A stretch of 64,000 nucleotides of DNA from NCBI GenBank assembly GCA_026261815.1, contig JAMPIT010000258.1, positions 10,035,501-10,099,500 of the forward strand. Direction: 5' to 3'. Position numbers and translations under genes: made by a program. Positions 1-12,903 of this stretch are shown one piece after another (the stretch's first letter is position 1; the number at the start of each line of letters is the position of its first letter). The notes under the pieces are model-generated. The model did no database searches, was not told the DNA's origin, and saw only the letters and a program-made list of their open reading frames with translations. Source of the stretch: Monarcha castaneiventris obscurior. Lineage: Eukaryota > Chordata > Aves > Passeriformes > Monarchidae.

Positions 1-1494
1 TATGGCAGGGCGCTGTATTTTATATCCGTGTGCTGGCCATCAGTCCTGTGTGGGTCTGTACTGAATGTGCACAATGAGGTTCAGGCCTCTGGCAAAGGCG
101 ATTTCCTCCTCTATTCCATGTGTGTAAAGCCTGACATCAAGTACAGGGAGTATGAGAGCACCAGTGCTGTGAGTCTGCAAATTCAGGACTCCCTGTTTCA
201 CTGTTTAAGGGGAAGAGTGGCAGGAAGCACACAATGAGCTACAGGCACTTGTGGTTAGGAGGTGCGTACTCAGGGATGAGCAGGTTAGTGGTACAGGCTC
301 CTGTTAATTTAACACAGACTGACGCTTTTCCATGTTCTCACCACAACCCAGAGCACTTCTTTGTGCTTGTGTTGGGGTTTTTTTGGGGTGTGTTTTACCA
401 CCAATTGAGCCTGCTAATCCTGACCCCAAGCACCTCCATCCGGGGAGATGTGTGGCAGTGATGCTTGGTCCTACAGCCACTGAAGCTTGTACAGCCTCGA
501 AGCCGGATGGGACTGGGGGCAATGCTGACTTCCAAATGCCATTCCCCAGACCTTTTTGGGACAGAGCCTGGGGACACACGTAAGGCCAGCCCAGGGCCAT
601 GCGCTCGCACACCACAGACAGGCAGCACCGAGCAGCACAGCTGCTTGCAGGGAAACAAAAAGTCCTTTTGGTGATGCCAGAATGAAAGAGGCATTTTACA
701 AGTATTTCAGAGCTTGCTCTCCTTCAGGTTTGTATGTTTTTTTCAACAGACCAAACGATTTCAAAATTTTTCCACTCAATTAAAAGAAATGCTGGTTTGA
801 GTGCAATTCTCAGCCCCTTCCTCCTGCACATATCTCTCTTCTCAAAGAAAGACAAAGGTGAAAGAAAGGATGGTGTCCCTTAAATTTTCATTATACTTCA
901 ATTGGCTTTAAAAAACTCGTCTGAAAGGTTTAAAACTTTTATACCAAAGAATCCACTTTCTTCCCACTATTCCATTTAAAACTTTTCTCAGGAAGGAAAC
1001 TTTTCAAACAAGCTCTAGTCTACAACAAGCATAGGAAGAAAAACCTCCTGACTTCAGACCTTTGCCATATGAACTAGAGAGCTTCAGCTAGCTACAAAAT
1101 GCCTCTGGTAAGGACTTCCACTGAGAGTGGCCAGCACATACTAGTACTCAGCAAGGGGCAGACGTCCTGGACACCCATGCACAGGGGTGCAGATGTGCCC
1201 CACATGAGTGCAGATGTGTTGGGGAGTGGGTGGCTTTGCTCCTCCCTGGGGCAGCTCTTACAAACTGGGGGATTGCCCCTGCTCAGACTTCTCCCTGAGC
1301 TCTCCACTGGATTGGGAGAAGAGCCAGAGCTGGTCCTTTGGCAGCCAGCTGGCTGTACCGCCCTGTCTTTCCCCTTCTCTGGAGGCACAGACCCTCAGGC
1401 CCTGCCCGTGGCTTACTCTACACCAGCAGGCTGTGTGAGAGGCTGCAGAGAAGCGGACAAAATCAGCATGATCCGTCACCAACCCTCCTCAAAA
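1..1494. other. No gene seen; bland noncoding sequence
   Basis: No exon, RNA gene or recognisable repeat family is visible. Open frames here are shorter than about 135 codons, overlap one another on both strands and show no domain. An AT-richer patch with runs of TTTAAAA-like sequence lies around 870-1030 and may be weakly constrained, but nothing specific supports this. Confidence 0.5.
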
Positions 1495-1770
1495 TTAGGT
1501 TAATAATTTATGATGTTAAATGGGACAGTTAATAGCTGGGCCAGATGATTCCTCAGCTAATCTAGAGCATGGGCTGAGCTGCAACGAGTCCTCTGAGAGT
1601 TCATTACACTCCCCAACCCTCAGCACTAGTGCTTTTGGCTCTACTGATACCTATGGGAGGCTGTGGCTGGTGCCGCTGGCAACGCGCCTAAGACTTGCCC
1701 CTCATCAATTAAGAGAAATAAGGAAATCGACAGGAAAATTAATTTCCAAAGAGACAATGCTTCTGAAGCC
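1495..1770. promoter_or_regulatory. Candidate conserved noncoding element (AT-rich, homeodomain-type motifs)
   Basis: The block departs from its flanks in texture. It carries TTAATAATTTA (1500-1510), ATCAATTAAG (1703-1712), AAATTAATTTCC (about 1737-1748) and a SOX-like GACAATG (1753-1759). Clusters of TAAT/ATTA cores next to a SOX-type word are typical of developmental enhancers. Frames through it are interrupted on both strands. That it is conserved or active is inference; it could be ordinary AT-rich DNA. Confidence 0.35.
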
Positions 1771-3539
1771 TGCACTGCCCTCAGAAAGCCAGGGGGTTAT
1801 CTGGGAATCCGCCTGCCTGGGAGAAGGCTGTGTTTGCTGTCTCACTGAATGAGGTCAGGCTGCTTTCCTGAGGGCTGGGAGAGCAGGGGGTGTTGTAAGT
1901 GGCTGACCAAAAGGTGCTTTTGCTCCCGGGTCAGTCCCACAGGCTCCTTATGAGGGACGGTGCTGAGCTGTATTTGTGAGGAGATGCACAACACACACCT
2001 GCTGCTTAAAGCCTCCCAGCACACTGTGGCTCACTGGCAGCAAGGATTTACACCCTGATAATGCACATTCCCAACAAAACCTCAGAGATGAAGGGTGGGG
2101 ATGAGAAGGTTCAGCACGTCTTTTCTGTCAAGGAGACAGAGCAGGCTTGAAACAATCACGATGAGACAATCAGAGTGCTCCCCAGGGCCAGCCCTCACCC
2201 TGAGCACAGCAGCGGGTGGATCTTCAGCTACTTGCCTGTCTCTCTAACCTCCCTCTCACTGGACATCAGATCAAGCCCAGCCACAGCAAACAGGCGTTGG
2301 ATAAAACAGCTTCCCCTCACCAAGACCTCAGCCCCTGTCTGTGCCCCAAGCCATTCCAAGTCCCCCACCCTTTCTGCTTCTTCCTTGGTCCCAGTGGCCT
2401 TCCTAGGGTGCAGGACAAGCTTGCCAGCCACAGCCAGAAAATGCAAGGAATTACCAAGAGCACATCTTGTCAGTGTGATGGAGGCTTTCCATCCTTATCC
2501 AGTGGAAACAGATCACTGGGGTCCAGGGCACCTGGAGCCAACAAAGACCCTCTGGTACTGACAGCATTTGAGTCCTACTTTTCCCATCCTGCTTTGCTTC
2601 TTCCTTCGCAAAGGCCAGAAATTTGCATTCTGCAAGGCAGAAATGCTGCAGAAAGCTTGCTGTCTCTTGGGACCACACTCAAGAGAAACATGAGAGAAGG
2701 TAAGCAAGGACCCCCACCTCATTGATCCCAGCTGTATGTGGAGGCAGGAATCTGCTCCTTTGCTCCAGCATCTCATTGGGGGTGTTCTAAAGAAGTGCCA
2801 GCCTTAGGCAAACTTGGAGGAGGGTGCCACAGGCGCTCTTCTCTCCAGAAGGTACAGAGATGGGTACCCTTGAGTGTGGTACTTCAGACAGCCTATTTAC
2901 AAATAGAAAAACTAAGGCACCCCAAGTCTGAGTGACCACTCAACATCAGCAGCAACAGCAGGTGAAGGGAGTAATTCCTCTAACGGTCTAAGGTTCCCAG
3001 TACCAGGGTGTCCATGTCCTGCCCTTAAGTGGGAGCTTGAGACAGACCCAATGGGCTAAAAAGTGACCGGCTGGGCTACAAGCACATGCTGCTGCAGCCA
3101 GATGTGCACTGATGACTCGTGCAGATGTTGGCCCTGCAGCACGTCTGGGCAGTAATTCCCCTTCTCCATTCCACATTCCTGCTCTGCCAAATTCAAACCA
3201 TGAGCAGTGCTGGAGGATTACCTGCAATTACAGCTTTCACACGTCGGGGCTGGTTTCACTCAGCTGGGGAGGGGGGAGAGCGGCGAGAAGTAAGGGCATC
3301 CATATGGTGGGATTCTGCAGCCATTCCCCTGCCTGCGTTAGAGGCAGCCAGTGCCGTCTCACCCCTGCAGCCCTCTCCCCTCCTCCCAAACCCCCTCCCA
3401 GGTGGGAAAACCAAGAGGGCCAGGGCCAGCAGCAGAGTCAGTTTTCCTTCCAGCTTCTGCCCGAGTGAGTATGGGAGAAATGACAATTAGGGGGACAACA
3501 AATGAGGCTGCCAGACCCTGGGGGGGACATGTGCAGTAA
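1771..3539. other. No gene seen; mostly bland noncoding sequence
   Basis: The open frame of about 169 codons at 2216-2725 on the + strand has no recognisable domain, and other frames in the same place are equally open, so it is read as chance. One octamer-type ATTTGCAT sits at 2621-2628. A possible MIR-like fragment is listed separately. Confidence 0.5.
2890..2945 (-). repeat. Possible MIR/CORE-SINE fragment (antisense)
   Basis: The stretch TTTACAAATAGAAAAACT at 2896-2913, followed by AAGGCAC and then GAGTGACC, resembles the antisense MIR 3' region (TTTACAGATGAGGAAACTGAGGC, then AAGTGAC). The match is short and diverged, so this is tentative. Confidence 0.3.
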
Positions 3540-3690
3540 CTTGAGGCTGAAGCGGAAATAGCTCCAGTCAACCCACTTAGAAAATCATCATTACTGTAAA
3601 ATTTATGGCTGACATGAGCTTGTCTGAGTAATATGACTTTAAAGGCAGCCAAAGCCTCCATTTATAATAATGTGAGGGAAGGGGGGATAG
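3540..3690. promoter_or_regulatory. Candidate conserved noncoding element
   Basis: About 150 bp of AT-richer sequence within GC-moderate flanks. It contains AATCATCATTACTG, a posterior HOX/CDX-type TTTATGG (3602-3608) and TAATATGACTTTAAAGG (about 3629-3645). Motif density suggests an enhancer-like element; conservation has not been tested. Confidence 0.4.
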
Positions 3691-4779
3691 AGAGAGATGG
3701 GGCAGGTTTGAAGATCAAAGGGGCACCTGGGAAAGCAAAGGAGACTGTGTCTGCCTTGGCAGCAGGGGCAAAGGGACAGGGGCTTCAGCAATGGAAAGGG
3801 CTGGTGTGGTGGGGTGAGGCACTTTGTCCTATGGGAAGGGAGCAACCCTCTGCCATGGCTCTGCTGTCCCAGTCCCTGAGGCCACAGCATTCTCTGTGGC
3901 CTCTGCCAGTCGCTCCTGTCTTTGGGGCTGACAAAGTGCCACCACCTGGGTGCAGGTTGTCCCAGACCCCAGGCACACAGGTGAACTCGGCACCATCCAG
4001 GCAGTGCTGGACAGGGCCACCATCACCCACTCAGGGTCTGCTGCAGGATTCGCCAGGAGTGTGCTTGTAATCAGATGTGAAGAAGAAAGCCATTGCTGGG
4101 ACAGGGAGAGAAAAAAAGCAGTGACCTCTTTGGAGGACAACAAGCAAATGCCTACAAAGTTCAGAGTTTCTTTTTTCCTTCCATGTATTAAGGACAGAAA
4201 ATTAGTCTTGATAGGGGACGCCTGATAGGCCATTGCTGTACCCAGCCCCTTAGCTGTCCTCCTTAGCTGCACTTCCCTCAGGGCTTTACAAAGAGGATCA
4301 TGCAATCACTCAGTGGCTTGTCTGGGGAGCCCCTCATCCCAACAGCAAAGCCAGAAAGAAGGCCCACTTGCCAGTTCCTTGGGCCAGGCCATCCGGTCAA
4401 CCTTCACCTCCCGTCAAACAGAAATGCTGCAAATTTGCCAGAGGATGGACCCCAGGGATGCCCAGTTTGGCTGGAGGCACAATGCATGTCCCACGCAGCG
4501 TGTCCCTGTGCCATGGTTCCCTATGGATGTGCAAGGGGATATGGCACCTAGCCACGAGCAAGTTGGAAATGAGCAGAGAGGTATGGATGAGCTCTCCACT
4601 GAGGTGCTCCCAGAAGGCTGATGGATGCAGAGCAGCAGACTGCAGGACAGCACTCCATGCCACCCAGAGCAGGGAGCAATCCCTGGAGCACACCCTGCCC
4701 AGGGGCCGCACGCAGCCAGTCACTGGCATTCCTGTCCGGGCTCTCCTCCCCAATCGGGCTGCTCCCTGTCCTTCGGGGA
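3691..4779. other. No gene seen
   Basis: GC-moderate noncoding sequence. Frames up to 175 codons (4368-4895 +) overlap several other open frames and encode low-complexity, cysteine- and proline-rich strings without a domain. No repeat family is recognised. Confidence 0.5.
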
Positions 4780-5165
4780 TGGCAATGGCTCCTCACCTGA
4801 TTGAATTTCCAGGCCATCACTCGCTCTCCCTGCAGCTGCGAGGCACGATCGCCCTCCCGGCAACCCCACGCTCACCCCGCGGAAGGAGGGGCTAATTCAG
4901 TTAGCCCAGTGGCATTAGCTGCCATGAAGAATAACCCGCCAACAAGGGCCTGCGAGCCTGACACAATATTAAAGACCCCACTGCCCTCACTTGGGGCAGA
5001 TTAAGCTGGGCTCATTGCTTTAATGCTGCACTCCTCGGCCGGGCTCCCTCCAAGGCTCTGCACCTTAACTGTATTACCCCAGCACCAATGTGCTTGACCT
5101 GACGATATTGCTCCCACTGATAATTCACCTCCCAAGAAACTTTGCCTTTTTGACCTCCTGCTGGA
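4780..5165. promoter_or_regulatory. Candidate conserved noncoding element
   Basis: Contains CTGATTGAATTTCC (about 4797), two near-adjacent homeodomain-type cores in CTAATTCAGTTAG (4892-4904) plus GCATTAGC, then CAATATTAAAG, CAGATTAAGC and CTTTAATGC over 4959-5028, and CTGATAATTCACC near 5116. Multiple TAAT/ATTA cores over almost 400 bp, with stop codons in all frames, fit an enhancer rather than an exon. Confidence 0.45.
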
Positions 5166-7764
5166 GAAGGCTCTAACCCCATGGAGCAGGGCTACCCCTA
5201 CATCCCACCATCCATGGGCTTGCTTTCCCTCAGCATCATCTCCTACCTCCCTGACCTACTAAGGGCCTCGAGATATCTTCTTCTGCCAAGCTCAGGCAAC
5301 TTGCCCTTGCAAACAGGTCACTGTGGTGATCCCAGGATCCCAATTTTTATCAATGATTGCACTAATATGCACACTGAACATGTGGCACATGCGTGGGTGT
5401 GCGGAGGATGGAGGATGTGATTTACAGCACCAAGGATGTGCGGGACATCCTGGCTCACTAACCTCATCTGGGGTACCAAGGCTCTCTCAGTAGCAATGTG
5501 AAGTGATGCACAGAGGGAGCATTGGGTCCTTCCTGCTCCCAGGGATACAGATGTCTCATCTGACCCAAGGAAGCAATTAGGCAAAACACCCAAATACCAG
5601 CCTAGGGGGAGCCTGGGCTCCAAGTGAAACTCAACAAAGCGGCGTGGGAGCAAGAGACGGGGTCATCCTGCTGCTGCCAAGCACAGGCAGTGCCAACATC
5701 ATCTTGGCTTGGCAGCAGCCACTGCCTTCTCTCACCCAAAATCTGCCAGCGGCTGTCTTGCGCTCTTATGCTTCTTTCACCCTGTTGCCTGCAAGCAGGG
5801 AGAGTCCTGAAGACGCTGTCTCCTTGGGCTGCTGGCTCACACAGCCTTGCTTTTCATAGGAAACAGCAACAGAGTGGAATCACTTTCCCACTTAGTCAAA
5901 ACCAGAGGGCCAGTGTATCCTACAAGACTCCAGAATGAAATTTTCAAACATGGAAAACTCACCTTTTCTGAGAAAAAAATTGCAGTCTGATTTAGACACC
6001 TATTGACTTCAACCCTCCACATCAGAAAATCGTAATGATCTACACCGACCTTTTCCTCTTACTTTTATCATTGGCCATGATATCACTGACACCATTTTAT
6101 CATTATGCAAAAAACAGATTGGATTGCTGGATGCTCTGTCTGCACCTTGGAAAGAAGCAGGTTAGCAACAGCAAATTGTAATTCCAGCTCTAGACCTAGA
6201 ACAAGGCATTTGCTCCATGCTCTGCTCCCTTGCCTTTGCACAGGTGGTTTTTATACTTGCCTTGCACAGCTAGTGTATATAAGGTATATACACAGGTAGT
6301 GTATATAAGATCGGATATCAGGTATCTTTACATAACTAATGTATATGTATACCCATTACTATTTACACTAGACAAAAATAATGACCAGGCAGTGCCCACA
6401 ACAAGCAAGCCCTTCTTTTGGAAACATTTTGCTTCCTTATTTTCTGATTTCACTATTCAAAGGTGTGTTTCCTTTTTTTTTGAAGAAACAAAACTAGAAA
6501 AAGGAACGAACCTAAATTTCCACTCATAACTCAGACCACAAGTCTCGGTGTTTTTCTTAATATTAAAAGTTTTGGTGAAGCTGTGTATGACCTGGTGCTG
6601 CTGGCACAGGAAGCAGAGCGCCCACACGAAAGGAGTGTTGCAGAGCAGTTGTGAAGCCATGTGGTTTGGTGGCTATCAGGACAGAAGGGCTCTGTTTTGA
6701 GGTTTGCCGTCAGTCAAAGTGTTCTGTGACCCTGGGAAGGCACAGCACCTCTCCCCGTCCTGGATCCCCTCTGCCCTCCTCTGGGAGCATGGAGATTTCA
6801 ATAGGCGCAGACATCTGCTGCTGCCTCCCACCCGGGGCAGAATATCACCTGTGCCACCTCACATCCTGAATTTGCTGGCTGGATCACTGCTCAGAAACTC
6901 TGCTTGTCCCTGATGCCCTGCCCAGAGCCTGGCCAGACCTGGGACCCGTCCTAACCTGATACAGTTGCCATGCTGAGCAACACCAGCAGCAGAAAGTTTT
7001 CAGGGACATTAATTAAGTTTACAGACAGAAGCAGAGCTGGGGTGTGTAACTACACGGGAGACACAAAGGCTTATTCCCTCGACTGTTCTCCTGGAAAGAA
7101 TCCCTTCAGCTGCTCACACATACATTGCCGAGCAGGGACTGAATCCAAGCCTGCTTACGCAGGCTGTGACGTGGTCGAGGATGGGGCAGATCCACACCGC
7201 TGGAAGCAGGAGCAAGCCCTGCCCTTGGTGTGCAGCCAAATGGATCGGAAACAAGGAAGGGTGTATGGCTTTTACAAGCCTTTCTTATAAAAAGTAGGCA
7301 GTGTCAGAGTAGAGTCAGGCCCCAAATTTAGGCTTGGGCAAAGAGACAGGAACCATTCATTCCCCTTTTTGCAGTTAGCTCGCTTGGGAAGCTAATGGAA
7401 AATGGTTGATGTGAACACTTTTTCCTACTGGGGTTTATTTTTTCAAGTGCAATGCCTTAGCACTGAGGCCTCTGCCCTGCTGCAGGGCCTGAGCTAACCT
7501 CGTGCCACTGTACCTGTCCTCAGCTCCAGCAACATCCCTGTGCCGTGCTCCTCTGCAGATGGGCAGTGCCTGTGGGCACCAGCAGCCCACAGCATCTCCC
7601 TGCTTTTCCACCCACTGGTCCAGAAAGTGACTGGTCAAGCCAAAACTGTCTCCACAAAGGGGAGCCACTTGTGCCATCTTGGGGACAGGGAGTACCTTCA
7701 GCACCACCAGGCAGGTGACACGGGACATTGGGCCCTCTGCTTCTCACCCTTCTGACATGACCCC
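5166..7764. other. No gene seen; bland sequence with one short tandem duplication
   Basis: About 2.6 kb with no identifiable exon or repeat family. The only local structure is the AT-rich tandem duplication near 6.27 kb and poly-pyrimidine stretches. Open frames are under 112 codons and lack domains. Confidence 0.5.
6265..6311. repeat. Tandem duplication, 26-bp period
   Basis: A 19-bp word at 6265-6283 recurs at 6291-6309 with one mismatch (CACAG[C/G]TAGTGTATATAAG). A further degenerate copy (ACTAATGTATATGTA) follows near 6335. This is a small minisatellite-like local duplication. Confidence 0.75.
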
Positions 7765-7905
7765 TCCTCTTAGGGGGAGATTTAAGGTGCTCTTATATCT
7801 CCCTGCTGTAAATGGCCTCATAAAAGTGACAGAACGACGTTCATATGGATGCTTGTTAAAATTTTATTACTAATCACCACCAAAGTTAGCTGCTATATTT
7901 AACCC
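7765..7905. promoter_or_regulatory. Candidate conserved noncoding element with a MEF2-type site
   Basis: Contains CTCATAAAAGTGAC, an isolated-CpG word ACGACGTTC, TTTTATTACTAATCACC (about 7862-7878) and CTATATTTAA at 7893-7902, which fits the MEF2 consensus YTAWWWWTAR exactly. AT-rich, motif-dense and non-coding in all frames. The enhancer role is inferred from composition only. Confidence 0.45.
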
Positions 7906-9419
7906 AGGCTGGGGGAAAGAGGGGAGGGGGCACTGCCTGGGCAGGATGGAGATATCCAGTTCAGAAAGCAAAGGCAGGATGATGAGTGGCCCTGATGTAG
8001 TTCACAGACACCGGCAAGGGCCTGCTGCAGCAATTGCAAATAAAAACCCCAGAGCCTTCACCCCCCGCTTGTCAGCAGCAGCCACAAGTCTTTTACAAGC
8101 CCTAATCCAAGAGCAGGATGGGCTCGTGGTGAAACACAAGGCTACAGATCAAAGAGACCTCAGCTGAACTCCCACCTCTGTTGCAGCCTCCCCATGTAGC
8201 CCTGGGCTCTTCCCTGTGCGGACACCCCTGTGCAAAGCGGATGGGAACAGAAATTTAACAAGACAGCCAGCTCTGCAGGCTGGGGAAGTCTCTCATTGGT
8301 GTGCAAATGCCTGGCAGGCCTAGGGTGAGTGAGGCCTCTCCACTGGGGCTGCAAGGACACACAGTTAAACTTCCTTTCCTGTTTCAGTCAGATTTTGTCC
8401 CTGCAGGTTAAAAAAAATGCTTGGAGAAGAAAGCCCAAGGATGCTAATTGTCTTGGCAAAGTGGAACGTTGAACAGTTGCAAAGGTGTCACACGGCACTT
8501 CCAGATGTGTCCTTGCACCTCTAGGAAAGGGCCAGTGAGGAGTTCTGCACTCTGCAAGGTGATAAATGAGGAAGGAGGAAGGTGGGTGAAAAGCACAGAG
8601 CATACAGGTGGTATGGGCTCAGCTACCCCTGCTGGACCCACAGACTATGGTCACCTCTCCAGACAGAAACACAAGAAAAGGATGGCTCATATGGCCATGA
8701 GGGCAGGCCCAGAAGAACCAAGAAGATGGTCGCCTGTTCTGCTGTGTTAGTGGCATGCACACGGTTCTGCCCCACTGTGTGGATGGGAGCTGGGGCAGCT
8801 GGGGCAGGGATGGCTCTTCCACCTCGACATGACACACTGAGCAGAGGGGGACCAGCTCTTATCAGACGCCAACAGAGCACCCTTCTGTGGGGGATTATGA
8901 AAAGGCCATGATGAGCTTGCTGCTCTGCCGTCTGTCCAATGCTGGGAACGGTAGGAAAATATTTTATTGATGCAGCAAGGAAGGGGGCAGAGGGAGAAAA
9001 GTCTCACAAAGAAAATAAACAGCTTTGAGTGTCTTCTCAGTTTGGTAATGGCATCCAGATGACTACAGGTTTCTGGAGAATGAGACAAAATATTGCTTAA
9101 AAGACTTCAGCTACCAGTACACCTGCCTGCCTGTACAGCAGAGGGGAACAGGAGAGGGAGACATGCTCCTCTCTGAGGACGCTCTCAGAAACCTCCCCGG
9201 AACTCTCCATCTGCATCTCCTTACAGCTTCATGGCACCCCCAGGTGTTTTTGGCAGGTCCAAACATCCTCATCTACCCTCATACTTGCTGCACTTAAGCA
9301 TCACTGAGACCACTGCCGTTTGGCTCCCCATCACTGCTTCCCAGTTACCTTGGTCCTGGCACTCTAAGGGAGCTGCTGTCTGTCAATCCTCACATCCATC
9401 TTCAGGGGCTCTGCATAAA
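7906..9419. other. No gene seen
   Basis: GC-moderate noncoding sequence. One short stretch (8025-8110) has GCAATTGCAAATAAAAA and a bicoid-class TAATCC near 8102, and could belong to a minor regulatory element. Otherwise no feature is supported. Confidence 0.45.
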
Positions 9420-9860
9420 TCTCCCAGACGCCTCTTTGCTCCCTATATATCTATCTAATTAATGTTAGTATAAGTAAAACACAGCCTTTTCCCCTTAATA
9501 AGCAGAGTGCTGACTTTATTACAGGTCTTTTTTTTTCCCCCTTCTTTTCTTGCTTCAGTGCTTTAAATCATGTTCAGGAAAGCGCTTACGAAGGGAAAGG
9601 CTGCGCGTCACATCTTGCCGTGCCTTCGCCCCGGCATGGCTGGGGAGGGCCGTGGGGACCGGGGAGCAGAGGGCAGCAGGAGGAAATTGGACAGGATGTG
9701 TTCAGAGCGATGCCAAGAGCTCTGCGCTGCCAGGTTAGCCGAGGTCAGGGGAGAAGTCAAAGGCCATCGATGTGTTGTCTGGCTGAAGGCAGAGTCCAAG
9801 CAAAACAAGGTGTTAAATGTCTGCTAATTAGAAGTGTCAAAACAGGATTGGAAAGGCAGG
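9420..9860. promoter_or_regulatory. Candidate regulatory element, two AT-rich segments
   Basis: The first segment (9440-9550) has CTAATTAATGTTAG and CTTAATAAGC. The second (about 9800-9840) has AAGGTGTTAAATG, a T-box-like half site, next to CTGCTAATTAG. Between them lies CpG-containing sequence. Weaker than the later blocks because the two segments are separated by GC-rich, unremarkable DNA. Confidence 0.35.
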
Positions 9861-10779
9861 CATGGCTGGGGAGGGCCTGGAAATGTGATAAATGGGGCTT
9901 GGTGCAGAGGGAGATGAAATCCTGGGGCTCCACACCACACTGCAGGTGAAAGTGGGAAGGCTCCTGCAGCTGCATTGTTCTTCTCTGACACTTTTTTATT
10001 CAGAAATCCTAAATGTGAGATGTAAAGGATGTGGGCTCAGAGGACAAGAAGGTTTGCCCCATGTTCCTATGAATTCTCAGGATTGTAAGAAGCAGAGAAG
10101 ATTTTATAAACGTGTTATTTGTCTCTTCAATGATAGCTCTCTGTCCTTCTCTCTCTGAGATCCCCCTCATCCAGTTTTACTTTCTGTCCCCTGGGAAGCG
10201 TTGTTCTTCCTTCCTTCTGCTCTCTCATTGGTCTCAGGCTGCCTTGGACTGGGTGCACCAACTCTGCCTGCCTGCCTGCAAGCACTAGGGGTTGCTGAAG
10301 ACGATGGGTGATGCAGAAGGGAGACCCATAACTCCCAGTTTCCTGGGGCTGCACTGCAAACTGCCGGTGAGAAGCAATGGAGGAGGACCTGGCCTGCAGG
10401 CTGGGCTCAGCTCAGCTCTGTGGTGACTCTCGAGCCCTTTGGCAGCTCCTTGTCCTTGTGCACCACATGGATGCAGTGTCTGATACTAATCCACAAGCAC
10501 TCCATTTCAAAGAGCGGTGGGGACACTGCTGGAGGGGACACCATGCACAGGCTGTTCACGCTCCTGGTGCCCAACCACATCATGCACATGAGAGCATGTG
10601 CCATCGGACCCCTTGCAGCCAAAGAAACACACCTGGCCCCCAGCAAGCCAGGCACAGGGCAGTGGTGCCTTGTGCTTCCTACTGCTACACCAAGCCACAA
10701 CCTCGTCATCCTCCGATCCAGTACTGGAGACAGAGGGCTGCCCTGAAAGCATTAATGCTGGCCTGGGTGCCGGGGTGAA
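9861..10779. other. No gene seen
   Basis: No exon, RNA gene or known repeat seen. Overlapping open frames of 75-133 codons on both strands at 10.38-10.80 kb reflect a local lack of stop codons, not a recognisable protein. Confidence 0.5.
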
Positions 10780-11060
10780 AGGGTTACCCATGTTGTGCTC
10801 GGATTCTTTGGCTGTAATGTGATTTCTTGGCTCCTGCGTATATGTTTATGCAGTTTTGTCCACACTCCTGCCCACTCCCCCCACACGGTGGCTATCGATC
10901 AGGCTAATGGAAGGGATCCGATTGCACATGCTCCGACGTGCTCCCACACAGCCTTGCCAATGCTGGCCCAGCCAATCAATGCTGAGGTGCCCCCGAAAAT
11001 TTCCCATAATCTGATTTGAAGATGTGTTATCACTTAATAAAATCCACACTTGCCCTTCCT
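10780..11060. promoter_or_regulatory. Candidate conserved noncoding element
   Basis: Includes GCTATCGATCAGGCTAATGG (about 10889-10908), CAGCCAATCAATGC (a CCAAT box plus a PBX/HOX-like ATCAAT), CCCATAATCTGATTTG and TTATCACTTAATAAAATCC close to the end. Isolated CpGs (ATCGAT, TCCGATTG, TCCGACG) survive in a CpG-poor context, which is common in constrained elements. Function is inferred. Confidence 0.5.
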
Positions 11061-12640
11061 TTCCCCCCCCTACTTAAATGCATTTGCACTCTGGCTCCTG
11101 CCATGCCCCCACATCCTGCCAGCCTCTGGGAAAAGGACCATGGAGTGGCCAGGGGCTAAAAATGCCCTGTCTAGGTAAGGGAGGGACAGAGTATGGGAAA
11201 TCTGTCCTCTCCTGGGTAATCAGCACTGCCCAGCAGTGCCAGGGGACACACACGGTGACACAGGCTGGTGTGTGAGGGCTACCTTCTCCCTGCTTCCTTT
11301 CATGATGCAGTGGCTGTAAGGATGGCAGTGAAAAAAGGGGAAGAATAATGTTCCTGTTGAAAATATGGTGAAAAACGCTATCAGTCTTCTGCAGCCTGTC
11401 AAGAAACATTCCCGTGGTCTTTGGAAAACAATTCACTACAGCGTATGAAAACACTGAGGATATTTCTGGTGTGAGAGGGTGTCTGCTTTCTGATCAGCCT
11501 GCACAGCAGTGACAAGAAGAAAGTCCTGGGCAGCTGGGGCAAGACACCAGTGGGGTTTAAATGAGATACTCCCTGTCACTGTGCCTTCTCCAGGGAGGAT
11601 TGTTTCTCCAAGAAGAGCAAAGTCAGAGGTTCCCCTACTCTAACCAAACTAATCCTTTGTCCTTTCCTGGCCTTCTGCTCCAACAGAAGATCTTGGTGCT
11701 GCCTCAATGGCACACCTCTGTTTCACAGGAGGGGACACACAGGGCTCAAGGTTCCTGAGCTGTCAGACTGGTTACAAATGGGAAAATGGCCATGGACAAG
11801 CCTGTCTTCTCCCATCCTTGTCAAATACAGGGAGGATGATGGTGCAGGATGCACACCCCAAAGGTGTCATCTTTTAAGCCCTGTCCCTAAAAGATGGGAG
11901 TCTCCTCCCATAGCAGAGCAAGAAGCCATGCATGCAGGGAGCCATGTCTGCCTGGGGATCCAGGGACAGGCATGTGCCAGCAGCAGGATGAACCTGAGCC
12001 CTATAGATCAATGGTGTGTGGGGCTGCTCCCTGGGGCCTGAAACCCGACACTGAGGTTCAATAATGCAGGGGGAGAGCTATCAATGGCTTCTCAGCTCTT
12101 CAGAGAGGAGAGCAAATTGAAAGGCTTGTCAGGAGTCAAAACAGAGCAGGGCAAAGCTGGGCTGAATGTCAGAGAGATTAAACAGGCAGAAAGCCACAGG
12201 GATGGGGACAGGAGGAGCAGGGAGGCCACTGCTTTTTATGGTTCACTTTGGCAACTATAGGAGCAGTCCCACTGCAGCAGAGCAGGGCACTTTCACAGCC
12301 AGATGGGTGACCAGTGCTCCACTAAAGCTCTTTGACCAAGAGGGTTTCAGCAGCTCTGGCTGCTAAGGTTAAGGAGCCTGATGGCATGAGGCTCTCCCAA
12401 GCTTAGGCAGTATGTCACTGAACACCTCCACAGTGTGACCCTCCCACTGCTGCGCTGGTGCAGTTGGGGGCCAGGGCAGAGGGGACCCATGCCAGAGCTG
12501 TGTGTCCCATTTCAAACAGTGCCTTGTATGGGGAGAAGGACAAGACCAGTCCCGTGGTAGCCTCCAGTAGAAAATAACTCTTCCAGGCCCAAGTGGGACA
12601 CTGCACCAACAGTGGATGATAAATAATGGTGATATTTCAA
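11061..12640. other. No gene seen
   Basis: Noncoding sequence of ordinary composition. No repeat family, RNA gene or exon recognised. A TTTATGG word at 12235-12241 is isolated. Confidence 0.5.
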
Positions 12641-12903
12641 TAGACACAGGTATGATAATGAAGAGCTATTCTTCTTTTGCAAAGATCACTTGTAGAATTA
12701 AATATTTATAAATGATATTTAGACTCCTAGTCCTGTAAGATGCCTTTTTTACACAGATAATATATGTTGACTTGTTGGAGAACCAAACCAGTTTGATATG
12801 ATTAAATACAGAGCCAAGTGACATGATTCATGCCCTTTCTTCCCCACTTGCCAGCCTACAGCATATGCAAGACTCTCTCAATACATTTCTACAGACATTC
12901 ATT
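12641..12903. other. AT-rich stretch before the pentanucleotide array
   Basis: AT-rich sequence with TTAAATATTTATAAATGATATTTAG-like content near 12697-12721 and ATGATTAAATAC near 12797. It may be a weak regulatory element or merely the AT-rich flank of the adjoining repeat. No gene is visible. Confidence 0.35.

Noticed and set aside
7694..7720. REST/NRSE-like TTCAGCACC
   Set aside because: Only the left half-site matches; the right half departs from consensus.
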